Positions 46,309-59,564 of a stretch of 64,000 nt of DNA are shown here, piece after piece. Location: positions 1,242,497 through 1,306,496 of the forward strand of contig KL197714.1 in assembly GCA_000697665.1 (NCBI GenBank), written 5' to 3'. Within the stretch, counting starts at the first letter, position 1, and the number at the start of each line of letters is the position of its first letter. Both the position numbers and the translations under genes were made by a program. The DNA comes from Jaapia argillacea MUCL 33604. Taxonomy: Eukaryota > Basidiomycota > Agaricomycetes > Jaapiales > Jaapiaceae. Under the pieces are notes generated by a model that worked only from the letters and a program-made list of their open reading frames with translations, was not told the DNA's origin and searched no databases.

Positions 46309-47330
46309 CTTGAAAGTGCTGAAGGGAGTGGTGGGTGTTCTGGAGGAAGTGTTGACTGCAGTAGGCTATTTGTACGAACTCCAAGCCATGCCTTTGTGGC
46401 ATGGACTCTCCACTAGCACCTCCGAGTAGGGAGTCCGCGAGAATTTTTTAGCAGTAGATTACAATGAAGAGTCATCTCTCCGATGATTGGCATGGCTCGA
46501 AGGAGGCCGGTCAGGAAGAACGATCGTTTTTGGACGGCGCTGTCCTCGAAGAGAATATGTCGGTCAATTCTTGATAAGATTGACGGCATTCTTCTGGCAT
46601 GCTAAGTCAGAAAGCCTGTCCAAGAATACACCCTAGCAAACGAGGCGGGCGACAGGGGTGGAAACCACAGGATGGTGCAGTCAGCAAGAAGATACGCATG
46701 AGACTTTCCGTCCAAAGATGCAGGTGGATGTGCAAGCAAGGTTTCTGCTTGTGAGAAGGGGATTTGTCAAGATAACAAATCGCCACGTTGTCTCATTTCG
46801 GCTTCACCACGGAGACTGTGGAAAACTGCGACCATCTCAGGACTTCGCTTTACGGACTTGCTACGTCTTATCATCTTCTCTGCTCGCGCAATCAGTGCGC
46901 AGATATGTTGTGCTCACTATCGATCCTTCTCGGACGAGTTTGTACTGGCCGCTGCTCAACCGACGGGTTTTTTCTTCCATCCGGGGTTGGCGATATGACC
47001 GTATGCGTCAGGTTGAGCTCCCTTTTGGCAATAAAAGCGCTGAGGAATCCATGAATGAGGCAGACGACGATGTCATTCGAGCATGTCAAGGCTTTGTAAC
47101 TTGCCATTTCAAGCAAAATGTGTCTGGTGATACGCTCATCGAGCTTACGATGATCACTACTCAGACCTCGAAAGAGGCAGAATCTCACACGAAGTTCCAC
47201 AGAATGCCGCGTTAACGATTCGCCAATACGCTAGGGGCATCGTTCTGACATCGGGATTTCAAGATATGCAATCGACAATCGAGGATAAAAGGGGGTTCTT
47301 GGAGCACCAGCGATATCATAAAACCAGTGG
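46309..47330. other. Divergent promoter region of quinone reductase copies 2 and 3
   Basis: No supported gene. It contains a hairpin with a 7-bp stem (46386-46392 with 46398-46404, 5-base loop) near the copy 2 start and a GATAAAAG element about 45 bases before the copy 3 start. A plus-strand frame at 46658-47215 lacks recognisable motifs. Confidence 0.45.
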
Positions 47331-48315
47331 ATGTGCTTCCCCTCTAAGCGTCAAAAGGCCAACTTCACCGACAAAGACGAACAGCCCCAACCCTCTGCTC
47401 CTGCTACCGCTCTTGAACCTTCTGTAGCACCTGCTTCTACTACTTCTCCTGCCCTCGATACAGCCACCATGTCCGCTCCCAAGCTCGCTATTATTATCTA
47501 CTCCATGTACGGTCATATTGCCAAATGTTCGTGTGTCCTCCGACGTCTATTCGTTTTTTTCCCATGCTGATCCGTTGGTATCTTTGCAGTGGCCGAGTCC
47601 GTGAAGGCTGGCGTTGAGAGTGCTGGAGGTCAAGTCCAGATCTTCCAGTATGCCATCGTTTATGCTTTGTTAGCAAAGTCACTAACACCTGTCCACCAGG
47701 ATCGCAGAGACCTTGTCCGATGAGATCCTCGCCAAAATGCACGCTCCCGCCAAACCTGATTACCCCGTTATCACGCCCGCCGAGTTGCCACAGTTCGATG
47801 CCTTCCTCTTCGGTATCCCTACTCGCTACGGTAACTTCCCCGCGCAGTGGAAGGTCAGTCGATTTCACACACTAGTCCTCCTCCCCAAAAATCCTCATCG
47901 TACTTGATTCCAGACATTCTGGGATGCCACCGGTCAACTCTGGGCAACTGGTGCTCTCGCTGGTAAATACGCTGGTATCTTCGTCTCGACCGGGACTCCT
48001 GGTGGAGGACAAGAAACCACTGTGATCTCGTCGCTGTCGACCCTCAGCCATCACGGCATCATCTACGTCCCTCTGGGCTACAAGTTCACTTTCCCGCAGT
48101 TGGCTAACTTGTCTGAGGCTCGTGGTGGTAAGCATAGAACCTCTGGTCTGGCTATCGAGATGTCGACATGCTGACGACCGTCTGTAGGATCTCCTTGGGG
48201 AGCGGGTACTTTCGCCGGCGCAGATGGCTCTCGCCAACCTTCGTCGCTTGAGCTTGAGCTCGCCACCATCCAGGGCAAGACTTTCTACGAGTATATCGCT
48301 CGCGTCAAGTTCTGA
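47331..48315 (+). CDS. NAD(P)H:quinone oxidoreductase, WrbA/Pst2 family (copy 3)
   Basis: Third member of the local family. The ATG at 47331 gives [18 protein letters not shown], nearly the same first nine residues as copy 1, and a Ser/Pro/Ala-rich linker. Then come [19 protein letters not shown] (an internal Met again marks the core), [126 protein letters not shown] and [14 protein letters not shown]. The core resembles copy 2 more ([16 protein letters not shown]), whereas the N-terminus resembles copy 1. This mosaic pattern suggests local gene conversion or differential decay. Five exons at shared positions. Confidence 0.92.
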
Positions 48316-48689
48316 AAGTCGGTTCAAGCTACCTGATGGTGAATTGTAGTCGTATCATTGTATCATAAGTTTCATTTTGACTTCGCAAACCAACTTTGAT
48401 ATCTCTCCACCGCGCCTCGAGGGTAGATCTGATAAGCCAACCTGAGGAAGCAGGCCGTGGGACCTCTTCGCTCCGGCAACTCAACGCAGAGACACAGGTC
48501 ATTTAACATTAGATCACCATGTGAATGTCAAGGCAAGTCAAGGTACATTTAGATTAGAAAGTAAACGAAGAGGTGTTGGATTAGTGTTTGGTAAAGTTTT
48601 TATAGATTCGAACCTCGGCATTTCAGTCAGCGGAAGTATAGGCGTGGTAACTTGGCAGGCTCGATGTATAAGACGACACTTGTGGTATT

Positions 48690-49860
48690 TATTGAGTGTG
48701 GTAGATAGCTTCAGCGTCAATGTGACTCCAGTCTACAGTGGGAATCTAAAAAGTAATCAGTTCGAGGATCGAGTAAGCCAACAGTCAACATGAGCAGCGA
48801 AATTTCACCGGAAAACATACATACCAGACAGAGTGAGAGTAGATATCCACCTGCAACGCCCTCCATCTATATCGTACAGCTCCGCCAGCCATCAGTAAGC
48901 TCTCGTCGCATCGCACGACTAACACTCCCGACGACAATTCGATGGCGTAGTCGAGGCTTGGGTTACAGACACAAGCACCTGAGGTCACGGAAGGAGCTGC
49001 TTGGTTTTCGGAGGGAACAGATTCGCTGACACGTATCGGAGATTGGACGTCCTCCAGCTGGTTCAGAAGTGCTCGAAAGAGGCCCTTCAAAACCCGGTGA
49101 AAAGGACTCTACTGAGGCTTCTTCTTTCCGAGATATTTTCAGAATAAAGTCGACGTCGCAATCCATGAAATCGGTTGAGACCGCCGAGTACGAGATGGGT
49201 CGGCTTGAATAACGTGCCAACTTGTTGGGAAGTCATAGCATAGTATATGGTACAGTGGGTTAGTCGAAGACGAAGGGAGACTCGGACTTGATATTTCTGA
49301 GCAGCCGGGGCGGAAAGCCTTGCATGATCTCTGGATAAAAGCATCTTGTTGTCTTCAATATCAGATGGTTCCGGTACCGTTGAATTCAGTAAGGTTCCCA
49401 CGAACTAGGGATAGGCTGGCAGAGTGATAACCCAGAAACGTCTGGTGGAAGGATACTGTACGAACGGTGGATTCACGCAAGGACAGGTAGTCGCAGACTC
49501 GGGGACGAGAGACACGGTTGCTTTTGCATCGTTGTTACGACGTCAACCAAAGACTGGGGATGCTTTGAAAGTCACCTCTCGACAGTTAACACTGACGCGG
49601 CTGACGATGGCTCGTCATTGTAGTCCAGCGAGAAGTTGTATTCTGGGTTGGGCATCAAGATGCGTAGGCACGACTGTAGGGGGTGTTGCCTCGTTAGATG
49701 CTTCGGTGTAGTGAGTTCAACTGCTTACCGACATAGAGCCTCAGCGACACGGTTCCTGCAAGATGCCCTCCTCTGCGAATTAAAGGGTGCGACGGTCGCA
49801 GTCCCACTGCTGTCGGTGACCAAACTTGTATTGCTTGCGAGGCAACCTATGTAAGTATGT
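48690..49860 (-). CDS. Unresolved multi-exon gene or gene relic
   Basis: I do not recognise the product. Several good intron signals on minus point to a real transcription unit. One intron, at about 49680-49740, has a gtaagc donor, a CTAAC branch site and a cctacag acceptor. Another, at about 49220-49290, has a GACTAACC branch site and an acaag acceptor. A third, at about 48748-48800, has a gtatgt donor and a ttttag acceptor. Exon pieces read, for example, NPEYNFSLDYNDEPSSAA, VGTLLNSTVPEPSDIEDNK and SYSAVSTDFMDCDVDFILK. I could not join all pieces in one frame, nor find an ATG, so the locus may be partly decayed. The limits are approximate. Confidence 0.3.
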
Positions 49861-50308
49861 TGGAGATTTGATGAATTTGGTGGAGGATGATAAAGGTTAA
49901 ATTCCAGGGCGAAAAGCCAATTTTGAAGCCAATCATCACGTCTCGTATATCGCCACGTGGTGATGAGACACTTAGACTTTACTCAACGTATCGGGTTGCT
50001 GGACCGACGACCCTTCCATCCCCGGTTCAGAAATCCGAAATCCTCACACAGCTCACCATCTATTAGCACTTCGGGACGAACAATGTTCAAGAAACCAACT
50101 CGAACTGGCGATATGCACCCAAGTTACACAAGAGTGGATGGGCAGTTTGCGCCCAAGGATTGGTTTCCATGGCACGACTTTTCCTCCGGATGCTACCTAT
50201 CTGGTCGAGCGCTTCATCAGGTCGAGGCGCGGTGCTTTCGGACGTTGATATCAGGCCTTCCATGAGGGGAAGGCGCAATTTTTTTCTCATGGACGCGAAC
50301 TAGGGCTG

Positions 50309-50314
50309 TATAAA
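50309..50314 (+). promoter_or_regulatory. TATA box of the F-box-like gene at 50386
   Basis: A TATAAA lies 77 bases before the ATG, a normal distance for a short fungal leader. Positional inference only. Confidence 0.5.
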
Positions 50315-50385
50315 GAGCGATGGTCTGATGGTTCTGTGCTGGCAATTATACCCCATATACCCTCTGATCGTGTGGGCTAGACGAT

Positions 50386-51360
50386 ATGGACGGTTGCCCG
50401 ACAGAGATTATTTCTCAAATAATCTCTCTGGCATGCACAGATTGCGGCGTTACAGCCTGCTCGCTTCGTCTGGTCAATAGGTTCATCTCTGATGTGGCAG
50501 AGGCGTACCGGTTTCAATCTGTTGCGGTGGTGGGGAATGAGGCATTGGGAAAGCTACTGCAGAGTCTCCAGTACGCCAGCCCAAGGGTGCGTGGAATTCG
50601 TCACCTCTATGTCTCCGATGTGGTGGAGAAGAAGGAGGAGTTGGGGTACATGTTCACTTCGGCGTTTTTGGACGAGATGCACATGAGTGACGCCATCGTC
50701 ACTGGGCAAATCATGGACTATCTTCTTCCACTTGTCTCACCGACATTGGAATCTTTGACTATCGTTCAGCACAACCCTCTCTCCAACCTTTACAACACCA
50801 TCCTCACGACTAGGTTCCCCGTCCTGTCTGACCTTACAATCAGGTTTCCCTCCGCCCAACTCCACGTACCACTTTACTCTCCCCTCCACCCCAGCCCTAT
50901 GCCCAACTTGCGGAACCTTCATTTTGCCTACGGGTTGGCCCCCATCTTGGCAGACGAAATCTGTCGGATATCCCACTTAATTCCATACTTGTCGACCTCG
51001 CTCGTCGCCCTTCGTTTCACAAACGTCCGCCTCTCAGAGCCGTGTCCAGCATCCCTTTGCTACCTCCTCGGGCGAGAATGCAACCTCAGCCCCGATGATT
51101 GGACTAGGAATCCGGATATCCTGGATAACATCATGGCCCTCCCACCATCCGTTCGAACGGTATCGGTTCAACCGTCACAGCCTATCAAGTATATTGGGTG
51201 GTGGAGATGTTTCCAGGAGGATTTGGTGGAAAGATTGAAACAAATGGAGTCGTATCGTGAGGGCCCGCGATTTTCTTTACGATCACCTTCGGCTTCGAAG
51301 TCCCAGAGAGCGTGGAGAAATGAGTGGTTGGAACCCCATCGGGCAGATATGTCGTCGTGA
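50386..51360 (+). CDS. F-box-like protein, single exon, 324 residues
   Basis: It starts MDGCPTEIISQIISLACTDCG, then ACSLRLVNRFISDVAEAYRFQSVAVVG, the compact F-box-like opening common in agaricomycete proteins (P-x-E-I followed by S-L-R-L-V-N-R). The remainder has leucine-rich strands (LESLTIVQHN, LSDLTIRF, LRNLHFAYG) and an end rich in Arg/Trp, with the stop at 51358-51360. The frame is intact and no intron is needed. A TATA box precedes it. The target of this putative adaptor is unknown. Confidence 0.78.
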   Translation: MDGCPTEIISQIISLACTDCGVTACSLRLVNRFISDVAEAYRFQSVAVVGNEALGKLLQSLQYASPRVRGIRHLYVSDVVEKKEELGYMFTSAFLDEMHMSDAIVTGQIMDYLLPLVSPTLESLTIVQHNPLSNLYNTILTTRFPVLSDLTIRFPSAQLHVPLYSPLHPSPMPNLRNLHFAYGLAPILADEICRISHLIPYLSTSLVALRFTNVRLSEPCPASLCYLLGRECNLSPDDWTRNPDILDNIMALPPSVRTVSVQPSQPIKYIGWWRCFQEDLVERLKQMESYREGPRFSLRSPSASKSQRAWRNEWLEPHRADMSS

Positions 51361-52122
51361 TGGTGCGTTTTTGGCCATGGTCTCTTATATCACCCTCGTT
51401 TTGACTGAAGCTAGTGTCCTCCTAGAGATCGCCCTGTCACTTCCAATAATAGACTGTCACCTTTCCTCAAAGGTGACCCTAAAACTAGAAGACATCGACG
51501 TTGGCGGGTCCTACCCGATGTTACCCAATCTCATGGATGAGATTGGTTTTGGCTCTCGATATATTGTGATCATCTTCAAAAGTTTTCGTCGCAACGTTGT
51601 TTCTTACTATGGGTTTAATGGGTTTTCGGTTCGCCGGTTTTCTTGATAAATCTTCCTCATACTTTAATCGACCTTTTTCTTATCTTCCTTTGGGGCATTT
51701 TGGTGTTTAGAGCGCATGCTATCGCACTTAATTCTGGGGACTTGAATCTTGGATCTGTAACGTAGTCTGGCGTGTTAATGAAGGGGTGCTGCTGTCGTAC
51801 TACACATCATGGAAGGCATTCATGTTTCTTCATGACGGACGACCTTGTCGTGACCTTCAAGGACTGACCGTGAATAGACACATTCGCTTCACCCTTTCCG
51901 CGATCTCTGCGATTGTGTCAAAGTTCTCTCCACCGCCCTCAGGCAATGCACCATCGCTCGCTGAACTACTCATTCATTCCACCAACAGCCGAGCTACGTG
52001 GTAGGACGTGGTGAACGACTTGCAATTCCGGGCTATTCGGGGAGGGCGGCAGTGTGACGTTCGAGTATAAGAACATCATATATCCACAACCAATCCTTTG
52101 TTGAAGTACGGTCTCTCCTATC
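51361..52122. other. Intergenic interval without a supported gene
   Basis: Short open frames only. It separates the F-box-like gene from the small Cys-containing gene. Confidence 0.4.
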
Positions 52123-52758
52123 ATGCCGCAACCCAGTCCCCAAATCACCACTTTCAGCTCGGTCCACTCAGCCGGCATCCAGGTCTCCCTCAGTCGCTTC
52201 AAAAATGCTTGGTTCATCACCTTCCCTCGAGCCTATGGCATGGTGGCCTACAACGGTCAGCGCATCCACAGCCGTTTGAACGTTGCCGAACCAGGAACTC
52301 GCAAAAACACCTTCTACTTCAACACCGATTGGAGTATAGAAGGTCCTGTGTTTCATCCATTCAATGTCCTCTCGGAATCGGAACCGGTTGTCGTACGCCC
52401 TACTGGGCGAAAACGGATGGAGAAGAAGGCAGGGAGTGATGAGGAAGTGGAGTGTGTGGAATTCGAAGTCGTTATTCCAGAAGAAGGCCTTTTGAAGCAG
52501 TGTTATTACTGTCTCTATTGGGAGGAGCTGGGATCTCCCAGATTCGACCGATGTGGGGTAAATGAGGATTATTACTGGTGTCGTCAGGTTCGTTTACTCT
52601 TATCTCCGGTTTCTTTGCCCAATATTGATTGCGGCGTGTAGTGTCAGGCGAGGGGGAAACCCATTGCTTTTCTGTCAAGTATGTTTAGGAGAGATACGGT
52701 GCTGCCATCGTATGGAGATTGGGAAACTGGCCGGAAGAAGGATAACTTGTATCGCTGA
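52123..52758 (+). CDS. Hypothetical protein, 193 residues, with a Cys cluster
   Basis: The ATG at 52123 gives MPQPSPQITTFSSVHSAGIQ. Exons 52123-52587 and 52642-52758 join in frame over a 54-nt GT-AG intron. The C-terminal third contains CYYCLYWEELG, FDRCGVNEDYYWCRQ and, across the junction, CQARGKP. This is a C-x-x-C...C...C-x-x-C arrangement that could bind zinc. I do not recognise the family. Without splicing the frame would end at 52641 and lose the last Cys, so the spliced form looks right. The function is unknown. Confidence 0.55.
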
Positions 52759-53048
52759 TTTACGATATTCAAATGATCTGCACTTCACAAATCTAAATTT
52801 CGGTGGCGAATCTATTGTCGTTGGTCCCTCGATCTGTATTCTGGGAGTTCGTGAGTTATATTGTTTGTATCGCCTGAAGTCTGTCTTCCCCTTACAATTA
52901 CCCGGTTTCAGTGGTAAACCTCAGGCGGATGAATTTGGCTCTGTATGCGGCGTCCTTGGCGGAAAGGGCATTTAAACCTCTGGAAGCCTCCCAGTTTTAG
53001 TTCGCCTCTTCGCCTCTCGTATCATCTGCCTTCCAACCAACCACAACC

Positions 53049-55948
53049 ATGCTCCATTCTGAAGAGTCAAAGTTGTCTAACAGCGGGTATGCCAAGAGGA
53101 GCAAGGAACTGCTTTCTTTGATCAAGAATCTGCGAGCTATGGGGTACGCACGACCCTTCACTTTCTACGTTTCACTTTCACTTTCGGTTGGTGTTGGCCG
53201 ATTGCGAAACTGATGGTCGCAACGGGCGCACTCGCACTGTCCCCATTGCGACTGTCAGGTTCTCTCGGTCGCGTTGCTGTGGCATTCTCGTAGAATTCTT
53301 GTCAATTTGCTGCTATCATACTCATCAACCGGGTCAATCACTGTCAGGGCACAGGCTGATCTTGACTTACCGAGTATCGTTGTAGCCGGTAACCAGAGTG
53401 CTGGTGTGTCGTAATCTTTCTAATCCCCAACCCTAAATCACTGACTCATCGATCACAGGGAAGTCAAGCCTTATCGAAGCCATCTCTGGGGTACGCCTCT
53501 GTCTGTTGTGTGATATGGGGTATCTTAAATCCTTGGTTTGCGCAGGTAGCAACTCCGCGGGATGCTGGTACTTGTACTCGCTGTCCAATGGAGTGTCGCA
53601 TGTCGTCGTCTACTCAACCCTGGTCTTGCAAGATCTACATCCGCTGGGAGTTTGGCACGGATGGGAAGCGGAGGGACGAGGCGAGAGAGCTTGAAGGCCT
53701 GTTTTGCGGCCCGATCACAGATAAAAGCCAAGTGGAGATAGCTCTACGTCGTGCACAAGCCGCCGTTTTACACCCCGACCTTCCGTGCCAAAGCTTTCTG
53801 TCGTTGAGTATTGACGCACTGAAGGACCTCCCTTCCACAATCGCGGGCTGTGGTAAACCTCCGGCGTTCTCCAAAAATACTGTGTGTGTCGAGCTAGCAG
53901 GTCCTGTCCTGGCTGACTTGTCGTTTATCGACCTCCCTGGTATGCTCATTTGTCAACTGTGAGAGTATTTTACTGTATAACTCAACACAGGTCTTGTCTC
54001 GAATGCTGAGGATGGCGTCCCGGAAATGATTGAGGAGCTCGTGGTGTCACACATGAAGGGAAATAGCTTGATTCTCGTGGCGCTTCCTTTGCCAGGTAAT
54101 CCTTCTCTCCCACGAGATTCACCCATCACTGAACACTTATCAGAGGATATTGAAACCCAGAAGGCTCTGCGCCTTGCTCGTCGTCAAGACCCCGAGGGGC
54201 GCAGGACCATCGGTGGGTACCACGCTGTCCCCGATTTCAAAATACTCATGTGCGATGCAGGGGTCATCACGAAGCCTGATGTCACGAGCGTTGGTTCCAC
54301 GAAACTTCGTGCAGGCTGGCTTGATGTTATTGAGGGACGAAAGGATCGCCTCCACCATGGTTACTTTTGCACACGACAACCCGATGACGCTGAAAGGGAC
54401 GAAGGCATATCCCGTGCCGATGCGCGGAGTGCAGAGGCTAGATTCTTCGCGGAGACATCGCCCTGGTCCGCTTCTACACACCAGACCCGTTTCGGCACTG
54501 ATAATTTGGTGAAGTCCTTGAGCAAGCTCTTGACTCAGCTCATCAGCGACAGGTAAGGGAAGTTTTTCTGCGCTATGCCCCTCGATTGACACATCGCAGG
54601 CTCCCCAAGCTTCAAAGCGAGACTGGGGTTTGCCTCGATAAATGCATTTCTCAACTTGCGGCGCTTCCCAAGGGAGTCGAAGGGGACCCTGCTACTTGCC
54701 TCCTCTCCCTGATCACCGCTATCTGCTCCGACTTTCAACGCTTAGTCGATGGTGCAGTTGATCGCGGGCAGCTGATCCATGAGAGCAGGGGTGCTTTCAA
54801 AGACTTCAAGTCCGCTATTCACGACTCCGCCCCAAACTTTGTCCCATTCCCTGATGCGGCCCACATCGAGAAGCGGCCAACATTGGGAGACCAGTGGGGA
54901 TGGGAAGAAGGTGGTGACAGCACGCCAATATACTTGAAGGACATTCATCGCCACATTGAGGCGTACGTAGCATCATTTTCGATATGCTGGATTTTCCTTT
55001 ATAAATCTCCGTTCGCCTAGGTCTGCCACGAGAGAGCTCCCCGATGATGTTTCATTTGCGTGCAAAGCCTCTCTCATAGATGCCTACCAAAAAAGTTGGG
55101 AGGGCTTCGCGGTTGACTGCTTCAATCGCATCCGTGATGAAACTTTGAGACTTCTTACGACTTGCATCAGAGCTCGGGTCGCTCAATTCGACGACCTCCG
55201 GCAATTATTATGGTGAGTTGAGTTTTTCTCCCCCTTCATCCACACTGAACAATTTAAGGGGTCTGGTGTCGGAGCTAGTCGATCACCATTACGCTGGGTG
55301 CTTGAAGCAGCTCCAGGTACTGCTCAAACTGGAACGGTCTCCTTTTACACAGAACACCCACTACTATGACACTTGTAGGGAGAAGTGGTTATCTAAGTAC
55401 AAAGACGCTCGAGCAAACAAGACCTCAACCTCCCCCCTCGTAGGAGGTTCGTTGTACAAGAAGGGACACCGACTCCCGACGGCCGCCGAGATTCAACACT
55501 CGGAAGATGTAGCCGCAGCTCTTGCAACTTTGGTGAAATTGGGTTATCATGGTTTAGTCGGGGAAGACCTCGGGAAGCTCCGCCCTCCAGATGAATATTC
55601 TCGGGAGATACTGGTGATGGCTCAAGTACGGGCATACTTCCAAGTGTCCTACAAGGTACGTCGCTTGGCCACCCCAGCGTATAGTCTTCCTGCTCACGCG
55701 CTCGGTTTCCTCAGCGCATTATCGATAACATTCCGTTGATGATAGATCTACAATTCGTGAAGGCCGTTGGTGAGGATCTTCAACCGTTTCTCGTTGGCAA
55801 ACTGGGACTAGGAAATTCGAGCGCTTCCGAGCGCTGTGCTTCCTATCTGGTGGAAGATCCGTCGGTGGTTACCAAGCGTGATGAGTTGATAGCGAGGAAG
55901 AATCGACTGGAGCTTGTTGCGACAAAGTTGTATCATTTCGGATTGTAA
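53049..55948 (+). CDS. Dynamin-family large GTPase (fungal Mx/Vps1-like)
   Basis: A membrane-remodelling GTPase. The ATG at 53049 starts MLHSEESKLSNSGYAKRSKELLSLIKNLRAMG. The G domain shows IVVAGNQSAG/KSSLIEAISG (P-loop split by an intron), TRCPMECRM with the switch-I threonine nearby, FIDLPG (DxxG) and VITKPDV (TKPD). After it come long helical segments of the middle/stalk region (LISDRLPKLQSETGVCLDKC, PIYLKDIHRHIE, EALRLLTT-like helices). The C-terminal GED-like stretch is RAYFQVSYK/RIIDNIPLMIDLQFVKAV and ends LVATKLYHFGL. I see no PH domain and no proline-rich tail, as in Mx-type and many fungal dynamin-related proteins. There are about ten introns. Such proteins are multicopy in mushrooms and of unknown role; an Mx-like name does not prove an antiviral role. 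Confidence 0.85.
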
Positions 55949-56256
55949 TCAAAGAGTTGCCTACTCTGTATTATTGTGCGATAATACACTATTAGTATCG
56001 TGATTCGTGAAACTTGCTGACGACTGACTTGATGGGAGGGAGTACTTGTCGCGCAGTTGACTGATTCCAATTTGTTGTGGTGTCCTACCTGTTACTCCGT
56101 ACGAATTCTGTATAAACTCCATACCAAGGACTTGTACGACCTGACACCCAGGATTCATTTTGTTACAATACTAGCTTTATCGTACAGACTAACAATGATT
56201 GAGAACTTCTCATAACAAACATAGGACCCTTATAACTTTCCAGTCCTCCACGGGAT

Positions 56257-58314
<2,058 letters not shown>

Positions 58315-59564
58315 GATTTCAGCGATAACAGAGGATGTGAAGGAGGGATAGTTAAACGATGGATATCCCGGTTCCAGTGCCAACTCTGATCCCTTTATAT
58401 CGTCATCGTATCTTATCGTGGGAACAAACCTCCGATACCCAACGTTGCCGCGCCAGCCCGGTGAGGTCCCCTGGTGACATTTTGGCTATACATCCCATGC
58501 AATCAAGGTTGATCCTCTCATGCACTGGACCAGGCTGAGAATGTTCCTCCACGACAATTCCAGGAAACGTTCGTGCGATGACAGATCGAGTGATCGACAA
58601 AGGTCAATCACGTGATTTTGCCTACTGGATGCCCCTACTATAATGGAATGGATGGGATACTCAAATATCGGGTTGCGATGGCAAAGTTGCTGGTCGTTGT
58701 CGTCTTGGGTTCATGCCCTGAGAGTTCCGAAGCTGAAATAGCCTTGGTCGAATCGAGGCTATTTCAAGGAGTTTGTCGTGGAAGCTTTCCCACTCCAACC
58801 TGACGAATTTTCCAAGAGCTTGAGCAATGGCATAGAAAGGATCGATGGTTCACATACCTCCAAGGGGACGGATAACACGATCCGGCGGCTGTGGAACTGA
58901 GGTATGTGTCCTCTGGTCGGTCAGCGAATCGGAGACGGCCCCTCTATCGATGGTGGTACATCCACACAAGTCGGCCGCAGATTGTGCAATGCTTCGGATC
59001 AATCATCCCAGAATCCAGGAAGCTGTTTGGAGTTTGTCAGGTTTGGTGAAGCCTATCAGAAAGAATACGCTGCCAGCACGTGGTAGTAGCAGTATTGGTG
59101 ATGAGAAAATGATCCATAGAATCCTCGTCGCCCAAAGAATGTTGAAAGGAGGCCGGAAACTTCATTGGTCGCTGACTTTGAGCAATGACTTGACTGGAAA
59201 CCCCACGGATTAGATGACTCCTCCAGCAATGGCAGGGCTCATATCCCAGGAAGACGGACTGGCAACATGAGACCGACAGCCACAACTATCGATATCGTCT
59301 TCAAAGTCGAAGTTTTGCCTGACTACAGTTCACCCGAGTCCAAGTTGACAAAGGCTCAAGCCCGTTGGCGAGCCTTCACGATTGACGGAAGACAGCCAAT
59401 GGTCAGTTGGTATCCGGAATGGGGCGACGCGAGGCTGAGGTCTCCAGGATGTATGGTATCGATATGGAGGCATAATCGGACTCCACCGCGATACAGACAC
59501 AGCGAAGTGGAAAATTTCCTCGTGGTCCGTTGAATCACGACCGGTCACGTTCACGTGTGCGTGA
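58315..59564. other. PGI1 upstream region without a supported gene
   Basis: Only short open frames occur. It contains a perfect 11-bp inverted repeat (listed separately) about 430 bases before the PGI1 start. Confidence 0.4.
58734..58766. repeat. Perfect 11-bp inverted repeat upstream of PGI1
   Basis: TGAAATAGCCT (58734-58744) and its reverse complement AGGCTATTTCA (58756-58766) flank an 11-base spacer. It could be a dimeric protein-binding site or a hairpin. Its role is unknown. Confidence 0.6.
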
